A stretch of DNA of 64,000 nucleotides, from assembly GCF_000720185.1 (NCBI RefSeq), contig NZ_JOIY01000039.1, positions 4,826 to 68,825 on the forward strand. The letters run 5' to 3'. The stretch is from Streptomyces sp. NRRL S-340. Its GTDB lineage: Bacteria > Actinomycetota > Actinomycetes > Streptomycetales > Streptomycetaceae. The notes beneath the pieces were generated by a model. That model did no database searches, was not told the origin of the DNA, and saw only the letters and a program-made list of their open reading frames with translations. Of the stretch, positions 25,466 to 33,433 are shown one piece after another; position 1 is the first letter of the stretch; every line of letters begins with the position of its first letter. The position numbers were made by a program, and so were the translations under genes.

Positions 25466-26665
25466 GTGACCGAGAAGGCCGACCTCCAGTCCGTCCTCGA
25501 CCGTGCCGCCGCGGGCGGACGGATCACCCCCGAGGAGGCGCTCGACCTCTACCGGCACGCGCCGCTGCACGCGCTGGGCGCCGCCGCCGACGCCGTACGC
25601 CGCCGCAAGTACGCCGGTACCGAGCACATCGCGACGTACATCATCGAGCGCAACATCAACTACACGAACGTGTGCGTCACGGCGTGCAAGTTCTGCGCCT
25701 TCTACGCGGCCCCCAAGGACACCGCCAAGGGGTGGACCCGCGACCTGGACGACATCCTGCGCCGCTGCGCGGAGACCGTCGAACTCGGCGGCACCCAGAT
25801 CATGTTCCAGGGCGGCCACCACCCGGACTACGGCGTGGAGTACTACGAGAAGCACTTCTCGGCCATCAAGAAGGAGTTCCCGCAGCTCGTCATCCACAGC
25901 CTGGGGGCGAGCGAGGTCGAGCACATGGCCCGCATCAGCGGGGTCTCCGTCGAGGAGGCCATCACCCGCATCCACGCGGCCGGTCTCGACTCCTTCGCGG
26001 GCGCCGGTGCCGAACTGCTGCCCGAGCGGCCCCGCAAGGCCATCGCCCCGCTGAAGGAGTCCGGCGAGCGCTGGCTGGAGATCATGGAGACCGCGCACCG
26101 GCTGGGCGTGGAGTCCACCTCCACCATGCTGATGGGCACCGGCGAGACCAACGCCGAGCGCATCGAGCACCTCCGGATGATCCGGGACGTCCAGGACCGC
26201 ACGGGCGGCTTCCGCGCGTTCATCCCGTACACCTACCAGCCGGAGAACAACCACCTGAAGGGCCGCACCCAGGCCACGCTCTTCGAGTACCTGCGGATGA
26301 TCGCCATCGCCCGCCTCTTCCTGGACAACGTCATGCACATCCAGGGCTCCTGGCTGACCACCGGCAAGGAGGTCGGCCAGCTCACCCTGCACTACGGCGC
26401 CGACGACCTGGGCTCGATCATGCTGGAGGAGAACGTCGTCTCCTCCGCCGGTGCCAAGCACCGCTCCAACCGCATGGAGATCATCGAGCTGATCCGCAGC
26501 GCGGGCCGCGTCCCGGCACAGCGCTCCACGACGTACGAGCACCTCGTCGTGCACGACGACCCGGCGAACGACCCGGTCGACGACCGCGTGATGTCCCACA
26601 TCTCCTCCACGGCGCTCGACGGCGGCACCGCGCACCCGGAACTGAAGCTGCTCGCGTCCAACTGA
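25466..26665 (+). CDS. mqnC: Cyclic dehypoxanthinyl futalosine synthase MqnC
   Basis: This radical SAM enzyme cyclises dehypoxanthinyl futalosine, the step after MqnB in the futalosine pathway. The 399-residue protein has the cluster motif CVTACKFCAF near residue 70. QIMFQGGHHPDYGVEYYE and SFAGAGAELLPERPRK are typical MqnC segments. The GTG start has GAAAGGGA before it, and a TAGGCT -10 lies about 50 bases upstream (25411-25416). It shares its fold with MqnE at 10584 but differs by the GGHHPDYG segment. The next gene, an amidohydrolase-like remnant, starts 38 bp downstream and is probably cotranscribed. Confidence 0.96.
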   Translation: MTEKADLQSVLDRAAAGGRITPEEALDLYRHAPLHALGAAADAVRRRKYAGTEHIATYIIERNINYTNVCVTACKFCAFYAAPKDTAKGWTRDLDDILRRCAETVELGGTQIMFQGGHHPDYGVEYYEKHFSAIKKEFPQLVIHSLGASEVEHMARISGVSVEEAITRIHAAGLDSFAGAGAELLPERPRKAIAPLKESGERWLEIMETAHRLGVESTSTMLMGTGETNAERIEHLRMIRDVQDRTGGFRAFIPYTYQPENNHLKGRTQATLFEYLRMIAIARLFLDNVMHIQGSWLTTGKEVGQLTLHYGADDLGSIMLEENVVSSAGAKHRSNRMEIIELIRSAGRVPAQRSTTYEHLVVHDDPANDPVDDRVMSHISSTALDGGTAHPELKLLASN

Positions 26666-26702
26666 AACTGAACCGGCTGAACCGGCTGAAGCGACGAGCC
26701 CG

Positions 26703-27212
26703 ATGCTGACGATCCACCGCCCGCTGGCGGACCCGGACCGCTCGGTCGCGGTCGAGGGCGACCGGATCGCGGCTCTCGGTCCGTACGAGGAACTGCGCGC
26801 CGCGCACGGCGAGGGTGCCCGCGTCCGCGAGTGGGCCGGGACCCTCGTCCCCGGACGGCACGAGCCGGATGCCGTACGCCTGCTGGAGACCCTGTACTGG
26901 CCCGACCCGCGCGAGGCCGGCGAGCTGGGCACGGAGCCGCTGCCCGTCGGCCCGGACGGCATGTCCGACACCCGGTGGGGCGCGAGCGCCCGGCGCGGAC
27001 TCCAGCGGATGCTGGCGCGCGGGGTGACGTCGGTGGCCGGACCGTTCACCCGCCCCCCGGTGCGGACCGCCGTGCAGCGGTCGGGCGTCCTGGTCGGCCC
27101 CGGCGCCCCGGCCCTCGCCCCGGGCGCCCGCGCGGACTTCGCCGTCCTCGCGCCGGACGGGAGCTGCCTGGCGACCGTGGTGGGCGGACGGCTCGTCCAC
27201 CGGCGGGCATAA
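26703..27212 (+). CDS. Imidazolonepropionase-like/amidohydrolase-derived protein lacking the barrel
   Basis: This 169-residue protein opens like the N-terminal beta-sandwich of amidohydrolases (MLTIHRPLADPDRSVAVEGD, then IAALGPYEEL). It ends like their C-terminal beta-sandwich (ALAPGARADFAVLAPDGSCL, then VVGGRLVHR). The TIM barrel with its metal-binding HxH and later His/Asp ligands is absent; only about 85 residues link the two. It follows mqnC at 38 bp, so a role in the pathway is possible. Some bacteria use an amidohydrolase-family aminofutalosine deaminase, but this protein lacks the residues for that. It may be a structural or binding relic. Confidence 0.7.
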   Translation: MLTIHRPLADPDRSVAVEGDRIAALGPYEELRAAHGEGARVREWAGTLVPGRHEPDAVRLLETLYWPDPREAGELGTEPLPVGPDGMSDTRWGASARRGLQRMLARGVTSVAGPFTRPPVRTAVQRSGVLVGPGAPALAPGARADFAVLAPDGSCLATVVGGRLVHRRA

Positions 27213-27292
27213 ATACGATTTCAGCGGTTGACCGTACTCCTCCGCGACGGCGCACTTACTCTCGGCTACGGAGAGAGAGGAGCGGCTGCCGC

Positions 27293-28141
27293 ATGGTGAA
27301 CGTCAAACAACTCGACCCCAGCGCCTCGCCGTTGGACTACTACGGCGCCGAACTGCGCCGCCTGCGCGAGGCGGCGGGCCTGCGCCTGGCCGACCTCGGC
27401 GAGATCGTCTTCTGCACCGCGTCCCTGGTCGGCCAGATCGAGACGGCCCTCAAGGTCCCGACACGTGACTTCTCGGCACGGGTGGACGCCGCGCTGAACA
27501 CGGACGGCATGTTCTCCCGCTTGGTAGGGCTGGTACTGCGTAACCAGTTGCCCACGTGGTTCCAGCCGTACGCAGAGATGGAAGCAAAGGCGACGTACAT
27601 CTCCACCTATCAGGCACAGCTGGTGTACGGGCTGTTGCAGACGCCGGAGTACGCCCGCGCGGTGCTGGAGACAGGTGACGCGGAGCGCGTCGAGGAACTG
27701 CTTGCCGCACGACTGGAGCGACAGCGGATCCTGGAGGTTGCGCGGCCGCCCTTGGCACTGGTCGTTCTGGACGAGGCGGTGCTGCATCGCCCCATCGGGG
27801 GCGTCGAGGTGATGTGCGCGCAATTGGCTCACCTGCTTAGGTGCGCTGAGCGCCCCTGGGTGCAGATCCAAGTACTGCCGAACTCCGTAGGCCAGCACGC
27901 GAGTCTGGCCGGTTCGTTTAACATGCTGCGGTTCGACAGCGACCACGAACTGGTCTACACCGAGGACCTCATCTCCGGGCACATGACCGCCGATACGGAT
28001 ACCGTTCGCGAAGGCGCCCGCCGTTACGCTAGCTTGCAGGCCGCTGCCCTCTCGCAGGAGGAGTCGGCCAAGCTGATCAAGCGCGTGATGGAGGAACGGT
28101 ATGGCCCCCGCTCAGCAGTCGGCGAACATCCGGTGGCGTAA
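27293..28141 (+). CDS. XRE-family regulator with DUF5753 domain
   Basis: This 282-residue protein has an N-terminal helix-turn-helix (LRRLREAAGLRLADLGEIVF, then SLVGQIETALKVPT, residues 17-60) and a C-terminal DUF5753 domain (about 95-270). The family is abundant in Streptomyces, is usually paired with a short DUF397 protein as here, and includes developmental regulators. ATG 27293 follows GAGAGAGAGGAG. Codon use in its middle is less GC-rich than its neighbours, which suggests recent arrival. It overlaps the DUF397 gene by 41 bp, so the two are coupled. Its targets are unknown. Confidence 0.93.
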   Translation: MVNVKQLDPSASPLDYYGAELRRLREAAGLRLADLGEIVFCTASLVGQIETALKVPTRDFSARVDAALNTDGMFSRLVGLVLRNQLPTWFQPYAEMEAKATYISTYQAQLVYGLLQTPEYARAVLETGDAERVEELLAARLERQRILEVARPPLALVVLDEAVLHRPIGGVEVMCAQLAHLLRCAERPWVQIQVLPNSVGQHASLAGSFNMLRFDSDHELVYTEDLISGHMTADTDTVREGARRYASLQAAALSQEESAKLIKRVMEERYGPRSAVGEHPVA

Positions 28142-28376
28142 GTCCTCCTACAGCGGCAACACCGGCGGCGACTGCATCGAGTGCGCCCCCCTGAACGGCG
28201 CCGCCTGGCGCAAGTCGTCGTACAGCGGCAGCACCGGCGGCGAGTGCGTCGAGTACGCGAATCTCACCGCCCACATCGCCGTGCGCGACAGCAAGAACCC
28301 GGCCGGAGGCCACTTCGCCGTCGCGCCGGAGGCCTTCGCCCGGTTCGTGGGGGCGGCGGCGCGGGGCGAGCTGTAG
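28101..28376 (+). CDS. DUF397 protein with an internal duplication of its core motif
   Basis: This is the 91-residue partner of the XRE-DUF5753 regulator. DUF397 normally has one WRKSSYSG(x)GG(x)C(I/V)E core. Here it occurs twice: [17 protein letters not shown] near residue 11 and [17 protein letters not shown] near residue 35. The rest of the domain ([14 protein letters not shown]) occurs once. The two copies are 24 residues apart. Family members act with their XRE partner, possibly as antagonists. The gene begins 41 bp inside the regulator's end. Confidence 0.92.
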   Translation: MAPAQQSANIRWRKSSYSGNTGGDCIECAPLNGAAWRKSSYSGSTGGECVEYANLTAHIAVRDSKNPAGGHFAVAPEAFARFVGAAARGEL

Positions 28377-28395
28377 GCCCCGCGGGGGCGGCTGC

Positions 28396-28401
28396 AACAA
28401 T
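28396..28401 (+). promoter_or_regulatory. Candidate -10 box for leaderless ubiE
   Basis: AACAAT ends 6 bases before the GTG at 28408, in the 31-bp gap after the DUF397 gene. No clear ribosome site is seen (GACGGG only). Confidence 0.35.
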
Positions 28402-28407
28402 GACGGG

Positions 28408-29100
28408 GTGACCCGCGCATCCCTGGAGAAGCAGCCGCACGAAGTCGCCTCGATGTTCGACGACGTGGCGGAACGGTACGACCTGACCAACGACGTGCTG
28501 TCCCTGGGACAGGACCGGCGCTGGCGCAAGGAGGTCGCCAGAGCGGTCGACGCGCGCCCGGCGCAGAAGATCCTCGACCTCGCCGCGGGCACGGCCACCT
28601 CCTCCCTGCCCTTCACCCGCGCGGGCGCCTACGTCGTGCCCTGCGACTTCTCGATCGGCATGCTCCAGGTGGGCAAGCAGCGGCACGGCTGGCTGCCGTT
28701 CACCGCGGGCGACGCGACCCGGCTGCCGTTCAAGGACGACACCTTCGACGCGGTCACCATCTCCTTCGGGCTGCGCAACGTGCAGGACTTCGACGCGGCG
28801 CTGCGCGAGATGCACCGGGTGACGCGGCCCGGCGGACGCGTGGTGATCTGCGAGTTCTCGCACCCGACGTGGGCGCCCTTCCGTACGGTCTACACGGAGT
28901 ACCTGATGCGGGCCCTGCCGCCCGTGGCCCGCGCGGTGTCCTCCAGCCCGGACGCGTACGTCTACCTCGCCGAGTCCATCCGGGCCTGGCCCGACCAGCC
29001 GGCGCTGGCCGCACGGCTGCGCGAGGCCGGCTGGTCGAAGGTGGCGTGGCGCAACCTCACCGGCGGCATCGTCACCCTGCACCGCGGCTTCAAGGCCTGA
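28408..29100 (+). CDS. ubiE: Demethylmenaquinone methyltransferase (UbiE/MenG)
   Basis: This SAM-dependent methyltransferase makes the final C-methylation of demethylmenaquinone to menaquinone. The 230-residue protein has the UbiE signature [20 protein letters not shown] at its start and the SAM-binding loop [12 protein letters not shown] near residue 52. It also has [19 protein letters not shown] and the later [14 protein letters not shown]. Human and bacterial UbiE share these. The GTG start gives a short N-terminus, as usual. It is the last quinone step found in this window and lies beside the reductase that probably modifies the side chain. Confidence 0.95.
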   Translation: MTRASLEKQPHEVASMFDDVAERYDLTNDVLSLGQDRRWRKEVARAVDARPAQKILDLAAGTATSSLPFTRAGAYVVPCDFSIGMLQVGKQRHGWLPFTAGDATRLPFKDDTFDAVTISFGLRNVQDFDAALREMHRVTRPGGRVVICEFSHPTWAPFRTVYTEYLMRALPPVARAVSSSPDAYVYLAESIRAWPDQPALAARLREAGWSKVAWRNLTGGIVTLHRGFKA

Positions 29101-29171
29101 CACGGACCGCGCCCCCCGAGCCCGGCCCGCCCGGGGGCGGACGACCGGGCGGAGCCGCCGGTACGGGAAGG

Positions 29172-29582
29172 TCAGCCGGGGGTGACGACGGCGTAGGGCT
29201 CGTCGGGCTCGTCGAGCCCGCCCGGCGCGACCGGCTCGGCCAGGCCGCGTCGCGCGCCGCCCGGGGGCGGCCCCGGCACGCGCGGCTCGCGGACGCCCCC
29301 GCCGCCCTCGCCCGGACCGAAGTCGAACCACACGTACACCCGGGAGTCCCGCGGCACCTCGGCGCCGGGCCGCGGGTACTGGCGTACGACGTGGTCGACG
29401 ACGGTGAGGTGGAAGTCGGGCCGGTCGGGCGCGTCGAGCAGCAGGCCCCGCGCCCGGGCGGTCTCCCGCGCGTCCACGGCCATCAGGCCGACCAGGCGCG
29501 GTACGCGCACTTCCGGTGTCTTGGGCGTCGGGTACACGGACGTCACCCCCCAGCGGTACCGGCAGGGTAACCGTCCGGCCAT
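29172..29582 (-). CDS. Small soluble PASTA-domain protein
   Basis: This 136-residue protein has one PASTA repeat: VRVPRLVGLMAVDARETARA, then VVRQYPRPGAEVPRDSRVYV (about residues 26-90). A Pro/Gly-rich tail ends in DEPDEPYAVVTPG. PASTA domains usually sit outside the membrane on kinases or penicillin-binding proteins; here there is no signal peptide, membrane segment or kinase. The start may be ATG 29582 or GTG 29546, and neither has a good ribosome site. It lies 14 bp after the GNAT gene on the same strand and is convergent with ubiE. Its role is unknown. Confidence 0.7.
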   Translation of the reverse strand: MAGRLPCRYRWGVTSVYPTPKTPEVRVPRLVGLMAVDARETARARGLLLDAPDRPDFHLTVVDHVVRQYPRPGAEVPRDSRVYVWFDFGPGEGGGGVREPRVPGPPPGGARRGLAEPVAPGGLDEPDEPYAVVTPG

Positions 29583-29596
29583 GCCGTCCGGAAGGT

Positions 29597-30157
29597 TCAG
29601 GTGTCTTTCCGTGACAATTGACTACCCTGGGTGACGACATCGTCCTGTCGTCCCAGTTCGAGCCGGTAGCAGTGGCCCGTCCGGCCGCCGACGGGGGTCA
29701 CGAAGGTCTCCGCGTGGTACATGCCCAGGCGCCGGGTGACCGCTATGGACCGGGTGTTGCGGGCGTCGACCATCGCGACCACGCCGGGCAGGCCGGCCGC
29801 GCGCAGCCGCTCCAGGGTCATCCGGGCCGCCGCCGTGACGTATCCCCGCCCCCAGTACTCCCGCCCGAGCCGCCAACCGATCTCCACCTCGCCGACCGGC
29901 CCCCACGCGCCGGGCCACGGCTGGGCGCCGGTGAACCCGATGGCCCGGCCGGACTCGTCGAGCATCGTCCAGAAGCAGAACCCGCGTTCGGCGTCGTGCC
30001 GGCGCTGGCGGGCGGTCAGCTCCTCGTAGACGGACAGCTCCGCGGAACGGCCGCCGTGGTACTCCATGACGTCCGGGTCGTCGAAGAGGCGGTGCCAGGC
30101 GACGGCGTCCTCGTCGGTGGGAACGCGCAGCCGTACGACAGGCGGAACTCGGTTCAC
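29597..30157 (-). CDS. RimJ/RimL-type GNAT acetyltransferase
   Basis: This 186-residue GNAT acetyltransferase has VVRLRVPTDEDAVAWHRLFD at its start. Motif A reads VGEVEIGWRLGREYWGRGYV with the CoA loop near residue 108, followed by ARNTRSIAVTRRLGMYHAE. This layout fits the RimJ/RimL group, which acetylates protein N-termini or small amines. GTG 30157, with GAAGGG upstream, gives the natural N-terminus; the frame is open to 30523. It is divergent from the reductase gene at 30255, with a 97-bp shared promoter region, and the PASTA gene follows it. Confidence 0.85.
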   Translation of the reverse strand: MNRVPPVVRLRVPTDEDAVAWHRLFDDPDVMEYHGGRSAELSVYEELTARQRRHDAERGFCFWTMLDESGRAIGFTGAQPWPGAWGPVGEVEIGWRLGREYWGRGYVTAAARMTLERLRAAGLPGVVAMVDARNTRSIAVTRRLGMYHAETFVTPVGGRTGHCYRLELGRQDDVVTQGSQLSRKDT

Positions 30158-30254
30158 AGGGCAGCCCTTCAGCCGGGTGATCAGTGCCGCTGAATAGACT
30201 GCCCATGTCCAGTGCCGGTCGGCACGCAGATTCCGAACTTGGGGAGATCCCGCC

Positions 30255-31559
30255 GTGACCGTCGTGACTGAGCCGCTCTCCGATCCCCTCTCCGGGAACA
30301 CCGCCGATGTCATCGTCGTGGGTGCGGGGCCGGCCGGTTCCACCACCGCGTACCACCTCGCCCGGGCCGGTCTGGACGTACTCCTGCTGGAGAAGACCGA
30401 GTTCCCGCGCGAGAAGGTCTGCGGCGACGGTCTGACCCCGCGCGCCGTCAAGCAGCTCGTCGCCATGGGCATCGACATCTCCGAGGAGGCCGGCTGGCTG
30501 CGCAACAAGGGCCTGCGCATCATCGGCGGCGGCGTCCGGCTCCAGCTCGACTGGCCCGACCTGGCCTCCTTCCCCGACTACGGACTCGTCCGCAAGCGCG
30601 ACGACTTCGACGAGCAGCTCGCCCGGCAGGCCCAGAAGGCGGGCGCGCGGCTGTACGAGCGCTGCAACGTGTCGGAGCCGATCGTCGACGACCGCACCGG
30701 CCGCATCACCGGTGTGAAGGCCAGGCTCGGCGAGGAGAAGCGCGAGGTCACCTTCCACGCGCCGCTCGTCGTCGCCGCCGACGGCAACTCCACCCGCCTC
30801 TCCCTGGCGATGGGCCTGCACCGCCGCGAGGACCGCCCGATGGGTGTCGCCGTGCGCACGTACTTCACCTCGCCGCGCCACGACGACGACTACCTGGAGT
30901 CCTGGCTGGAGCTGTGGGACCGGCGCGGCCCGCAGGACCGCCTGCTGCCCGGCTACGGCTGGGTTTTCGGCATGGGCGACGGCACCTCCAACGTGGGCCT
31001 GGGCGTGCTCAACACCTCCGCCGCCTTCAAGGAACTGGACTGGCGGGAGGTCCTGAAGGCCTGGTGCGCCTCGATGCCCGAGGACTGGGGCTACACCCCG
31101 GAGAACATGACCGGCCCCATCCGCGGCGCCGCCCTGCCGATGGCGTTCAACCGGCAGCCCCACTACACGCGCGGGCTGCTGCTCGTCGGCGACGCCGGCG
31201 GCCTGGTGAACCCCTTCAACGGCGAGGGCATCGCCTACGCCATGGAGTCCGGCGCGCTCGCCGCCGAGGTCATCGTCCAGGCCCACTCCCGCGCCACGCC
31301 CGCCCAGCGCGAACTGGCCCTCCAGCGCTACCCGCGCGTCCTGAAGGACACCTACGGCGGCTACTACACGCTCGGCCGCGCCTTCGTGAAGCTCATCGGC
31401 AACCCGAAGGTCATGCAGATCGCCGCCCAGCGCGGCCTCACGCACCCGCTGCTGATGAAGTTCACCCTCAAGCTCCTGGCCAACCTCACCGACCCGACCG
31501 GCGGCGACGCGATGGACCGCATCATCAACGGCCTGAGCAAGGTGGCCCCGAAGGCCTGA
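30255..31559 (+). CDS. Geranylgeranyl reductase-family FAD enzyme (MenJ-like)
   Basis: This 434-residue flavoprotein has an N-terminal FAD loop (GAGPAGSTTAYHLARAG near residue 20), the KVCGDGLTPRAVKQL segment, and the second FAD motif LLVGDAGGLVNPFNGEGI near residue 312. It belongs to the geranylgeranyl reductase family. In mycobacteria, MenJ of this family partly saturates the menaquinone side chain. Streptomyces have partly hydrogenated menaquinones, so the same role is likely. Its neighbours ubiE and the nuo operon support this. A strong terminator follows at 31580. Lipid double-bond reduction is the alternative. Confidence 0.88.
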   Translation: MTVVTEPLSDPLSGNTADVIVVGAGPAGSTTAYHLARAGLDVLLLEKTEFPREKVCGDGLTPRAVKQLVAMGIDISEEAGWLRNKGLRIIGGGVRLQLDWPDLASFPDYGLVRKRDDFDEQLARQAQKAGARLYERCNVSEPIVDDRTGRITGVKARLGEEKREVTFHAPLVVAADGNSTRLSLAMGLHRREDRPMGVAVRTYFTSPRHDDDYLESWLELWDRRGPQDRLLPGYGWVFGMGDGTSNVGLGVLNTSAAFKELDWREVLKAWCASMPEDWGYTPENMTGPIRGAALPMAFNRQPHYTRGLLLVGDAGGLVNPFNGEGIAYAMESGALAAEVIVQAHSRATPAQRELALQRYPRVLKDTYGGYYTLGRAFVKLIGNPKVMQIAAQRGLTHPLLMKFTLKLLANLTDPTGGDAMDRIINGLSKVAPKA

Positions 31560-31579
31560 CCAGTCCCCGGGGACGACCG

Positions 31580-31608
31580 TGAGGCCGGCTCGCCCTGAGC
31601 CGGCCTCA
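31580..31608 (+). terminator. Terminator after the reductase gene
   Basis: A perfect 12-bp stem (TGAGGCCGGCTC and its complement) has a 5-base loop, GCCCT. It lies 20 bp past the stop. Confidence 0.75.
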
Positions 31609-31671
31609 GTCATGTCCCGGGGTGCGCCGGTCGCCGCATCGGGGGCGAATCGGGTGAACGGGTGACGACCG

Positions 31672-31704
31672 AAGGGCCGCTGCCCCCGAGCGGCTGCGGC
31701 CCTT
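31672..31704 (-). terminator. Terminator after the NlpC/P60 gene
   Basis: AAGGGCCGC and GCGGCCCTT form a perfect 9-bp stem around a partly paired 15-base loop, 26 bp past the stop of the minus-strand gene. Confidence 0.65.
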
Positions 31705-31729
31705 CACCCTGTACGGCGCTGTGCGGGGC

Positions 31730-32581
31730 TCAGAGCACCCGGACGGCACCGGTGGGCGGGTCGTACGACAGAGGCCTCTCCACGACGCCCGTGGAGGAGT
31801 TCTGCGCGCCGACGAACATACCGTCACCGACGTACACAGCCACGTGGTACGCGCTGCCACGGCCACCCCAGTAGAGGATGTCGCCCGGCTGCAGGTTGGA
31901 CAGGGACACCTGGGTGCCGACGGTCGACTGGTCCTGGGAGACGCGCGGCAGGCTGACGTTCACCTGCTTGAAGGCGGTCTGCACGAGGCCCGAGCAGTCG
32001 TACGCGGACGGGCCGGTGGCACCGGGGATGTAGGCCTTGCCGACCTGTGCCTTGACGAACGCGATGACGGAGGCGACCGAACCCGTCGCCGTCGACGTGC
32101 CGGTGGACACGCCGGTGCCGGTGCCGGTGGCACCGCTGTCGGAGCTGCTGCCCGACTGGGTGGTGAGCGTGGTGCGGGCGGCGCTGCGCGAGGCCTGCTC
32201 GGCGGCGGCCTTGCGCGCGGCGGCCTCCTCGGCGGCCTTCTTCTTGGCGGCCTCGGCCTTCTTCTTCGCGTCGGCGAGGTCCGACTTGGCCTGCTTCGCG
32301 GCCTTCGCGGCGGCCGCGTCGCGCTCGGCCTGCAGCTGGTAGTTCGCGGCGGTCTGCTGCGTGGCGTCCGCGGACTGGGCGACCTGGTTGGCCAGGTCGG
32401 CGGTGAGCGTGGGCAGTTCGAGGGTCTGGGTGACCGGCTCGGCGGCGCTCGCCGTGGAGGCGGACGCACCGGCTACTGCCAGGGTGCCGAGGACGCCACC
32501 GGCAACTCCGGCCCGCATCGCGATGGTCGACGCGCTACGGCGGGGTTTCCGGTGGCTGCGTATGTGAGCGGTGTGGGACAT
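31730..32581 (-). CDS. Secreted NlpC/P60 (C40) peptidoglycan endopeptidase
   Basis: This 283-residue wall hydrolase would cut peptide stems in peptidoglycan outside the cell. It has a twin-positive N-terminus and hydrophobic signal (RAGVAGGVLGTLAVAG), then an Ala/Lys/Glu-rich coiled coil at about 85-145 and a Ser/Thr/Gly linker. A C-terminal P60 domain (about 180-283) shows the catalytic Cys in YDCSGLV and His in AYHVAVYVGDG. The start is uncertain: ATG 32581 lacks a close ribosome site, and an in-frame ATG at 32611 is also possible. It is divergent from nuoA across 850 bp. No c-di-AMP riboswitch is seen before it. Confidence 0.92.
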   Translation of the reverse strand: MSHTAHIRSHRKPRRSASTIAMRAGVAGGVLGTLAVAGASASTASAAEPVTQTLELPTLTADLANQVAQSADATQQTAANYQLQAERDAAAAKAAKQAKSDLADAKKKAEAAKKKAAEEAAARKAAAEQASRSAARTTLTTQSGSSSDSGATGTGTGVSTGTSTATGSVASVIAFVKAQVGKAYIPGATGPSAYDCSGLVQTAFKQVNVSLPRVSQDQSTVGTQVSLSNLQPGDILYWGGRGSAYHVAVYVGDGMFVGAQNSSTGVVERPLSYDPPTGAVRVL

Positions 32582-32712
32582 GGGAACAACCGGTATCAGG
32601 GGCTCCTTCATATCTTCAAGAAACGTGGTCTGCGCCACATTTGCCCGGCGGGGGCCGTGAACACCGGGCGTGTCGCCCTTTATTGACGCCGTAACGGACA
32701 TTGCGGGCACAG

Positions 32713-32732
32713 ATGATCATGCCTGTGATCAT
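32713..32732. repeat. Two TGATCA-core motifs upstream of the NlpC/P60 gene
   Basis: ATGATCAT (32713-32720) and GTGATCAT (32725-32732) are 12 bp apart. The P60-nuoA interval 32582-33433 is lower in GC than the rest and holds no gene. The rest of it holds the nuo promoter elements, and about 430 bp (32733-33160) with no feature I can name. Confidence 0.4.
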
Positions 32733-33165
32733 GGTCTTTCGCTGTTACGTCCGAATTGCCCCGCACCTACCATCGGTTGGGACCGTTGGCCAAGCCCGGT
32801 TCTCACGGGCCTCTCATCGATGTGGCGGAGGTCACGGAACGGTCACCGTGTCATCGTGCGTCCGCGTGTCGGCCGGGACGGCCGGCGGAGCCGCGCGTAA
32901 CCTCGCCGCGCGGCCGACTTGTCCGTTCGGCGGACAGAAGTCCCTCTTGTCACACCAGCCACACCGGTCTCGCGGCCCTCAGAAGTCACAGACGTCGCTT
33001 GTGAACGGGTGAACACGTCCACTTCCCGTTCCGCGGTCCCCCTGATGTGTGAAAACCAGCCCTATATCAAGGTCTTGACTCGCAACGCCACTTTGCGCCG
33101 GACGCCGGTCATCTGATAGTGCAGACCCCCTCCGACCTGCAAATACGAGGTAAAATGTAACCACT

Positions 33166-33277
33166 GGTGATCACTCAAGCGCTTCGCGTGCGAAGATCAC
33201 CGCTCATCCGGCTTGATGATCCTTCGTCAGGTGGTGGAGATCACAAAGCTGGTGCAATACCCCGTGTCGCAGATCAC
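33166..33277. promoter_or_regulatory. GATCAC repeat cluster upstream of nuoA
   Basis: The inverted pair GGTGATC (33166-33172) and GATCACC (33195-33201) encloses a second inverted repeat, CTTCGC-GT-GCGAAG (33182-33195). AGATCAC then recurs at 33194-33200, 33238-33244 and 33271-33277, that is 44 and 33 bp apart, multiples of 11. This same-face spacing suggests binding sites for one activator or repressor of the nuo promoter. The protein is unknown. Confidence 0.4.
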
Positions 33278-33290
33278 AGAGCGTCGGGCA

Positions 33291-33296
33291 TAGGAT
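33291..33296 (+). promoter_or_regulatory. Candidate -10 box of the nuo operon
   Basis: TAGGAT is a near-ideal streptomycete vegetative -10 sequence. Its start point would be near 33303, 131 bp before nuoA and just before the palindromic operator. The -35 region is weak. Confidence 0.5.
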
Positions 33297-33312
33297 GCCC
33301 TGCAGTTGGGCT

Positions 33313-33328
33313 TGTGACCTGCTTCACA
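33313..33328. promoter_or_regulatory. Rex (or CRP-like) operator upstream of nuoA
   Basis: TGTGACCTGCTTCACA matches the Rex consensus (TGTGAACGCGTTCACA) at 12 of 16 positions, with both TGTGA/TCACA arms perfect. It also matches the CRP/FNR pattern TGTGA-N6-TCACA, so sequence alone cannot choose. The site lies about 10-25 bp past the predicted nuo start point, a good place for a redox repressor. Rex senses NADH/NAD+ and, as I recall, binds upstream of nuo in S. coelicolor. Confidence 0.75.
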
Positions 33329-33433
33329 TGTTCCCGATCTTCGCCGGGACGGGCGGGGTTCGTGGGACGGACGAGGCAGGTGTGAACCCAGCGACCGCCA
33401 GCAGTCAGTGCCGACTGAGAGGAGCGAGGAGCG

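Noticed and set aside
32612..33120. A c-di-AMP riboswitch before the NlpC/P60 gene
   Set aside because: The blocks found at 57101-57255 (GCCGCCGAATCC, GGGGGACCCA, GGGGTGAAGCC) are not present on the minus strand here.
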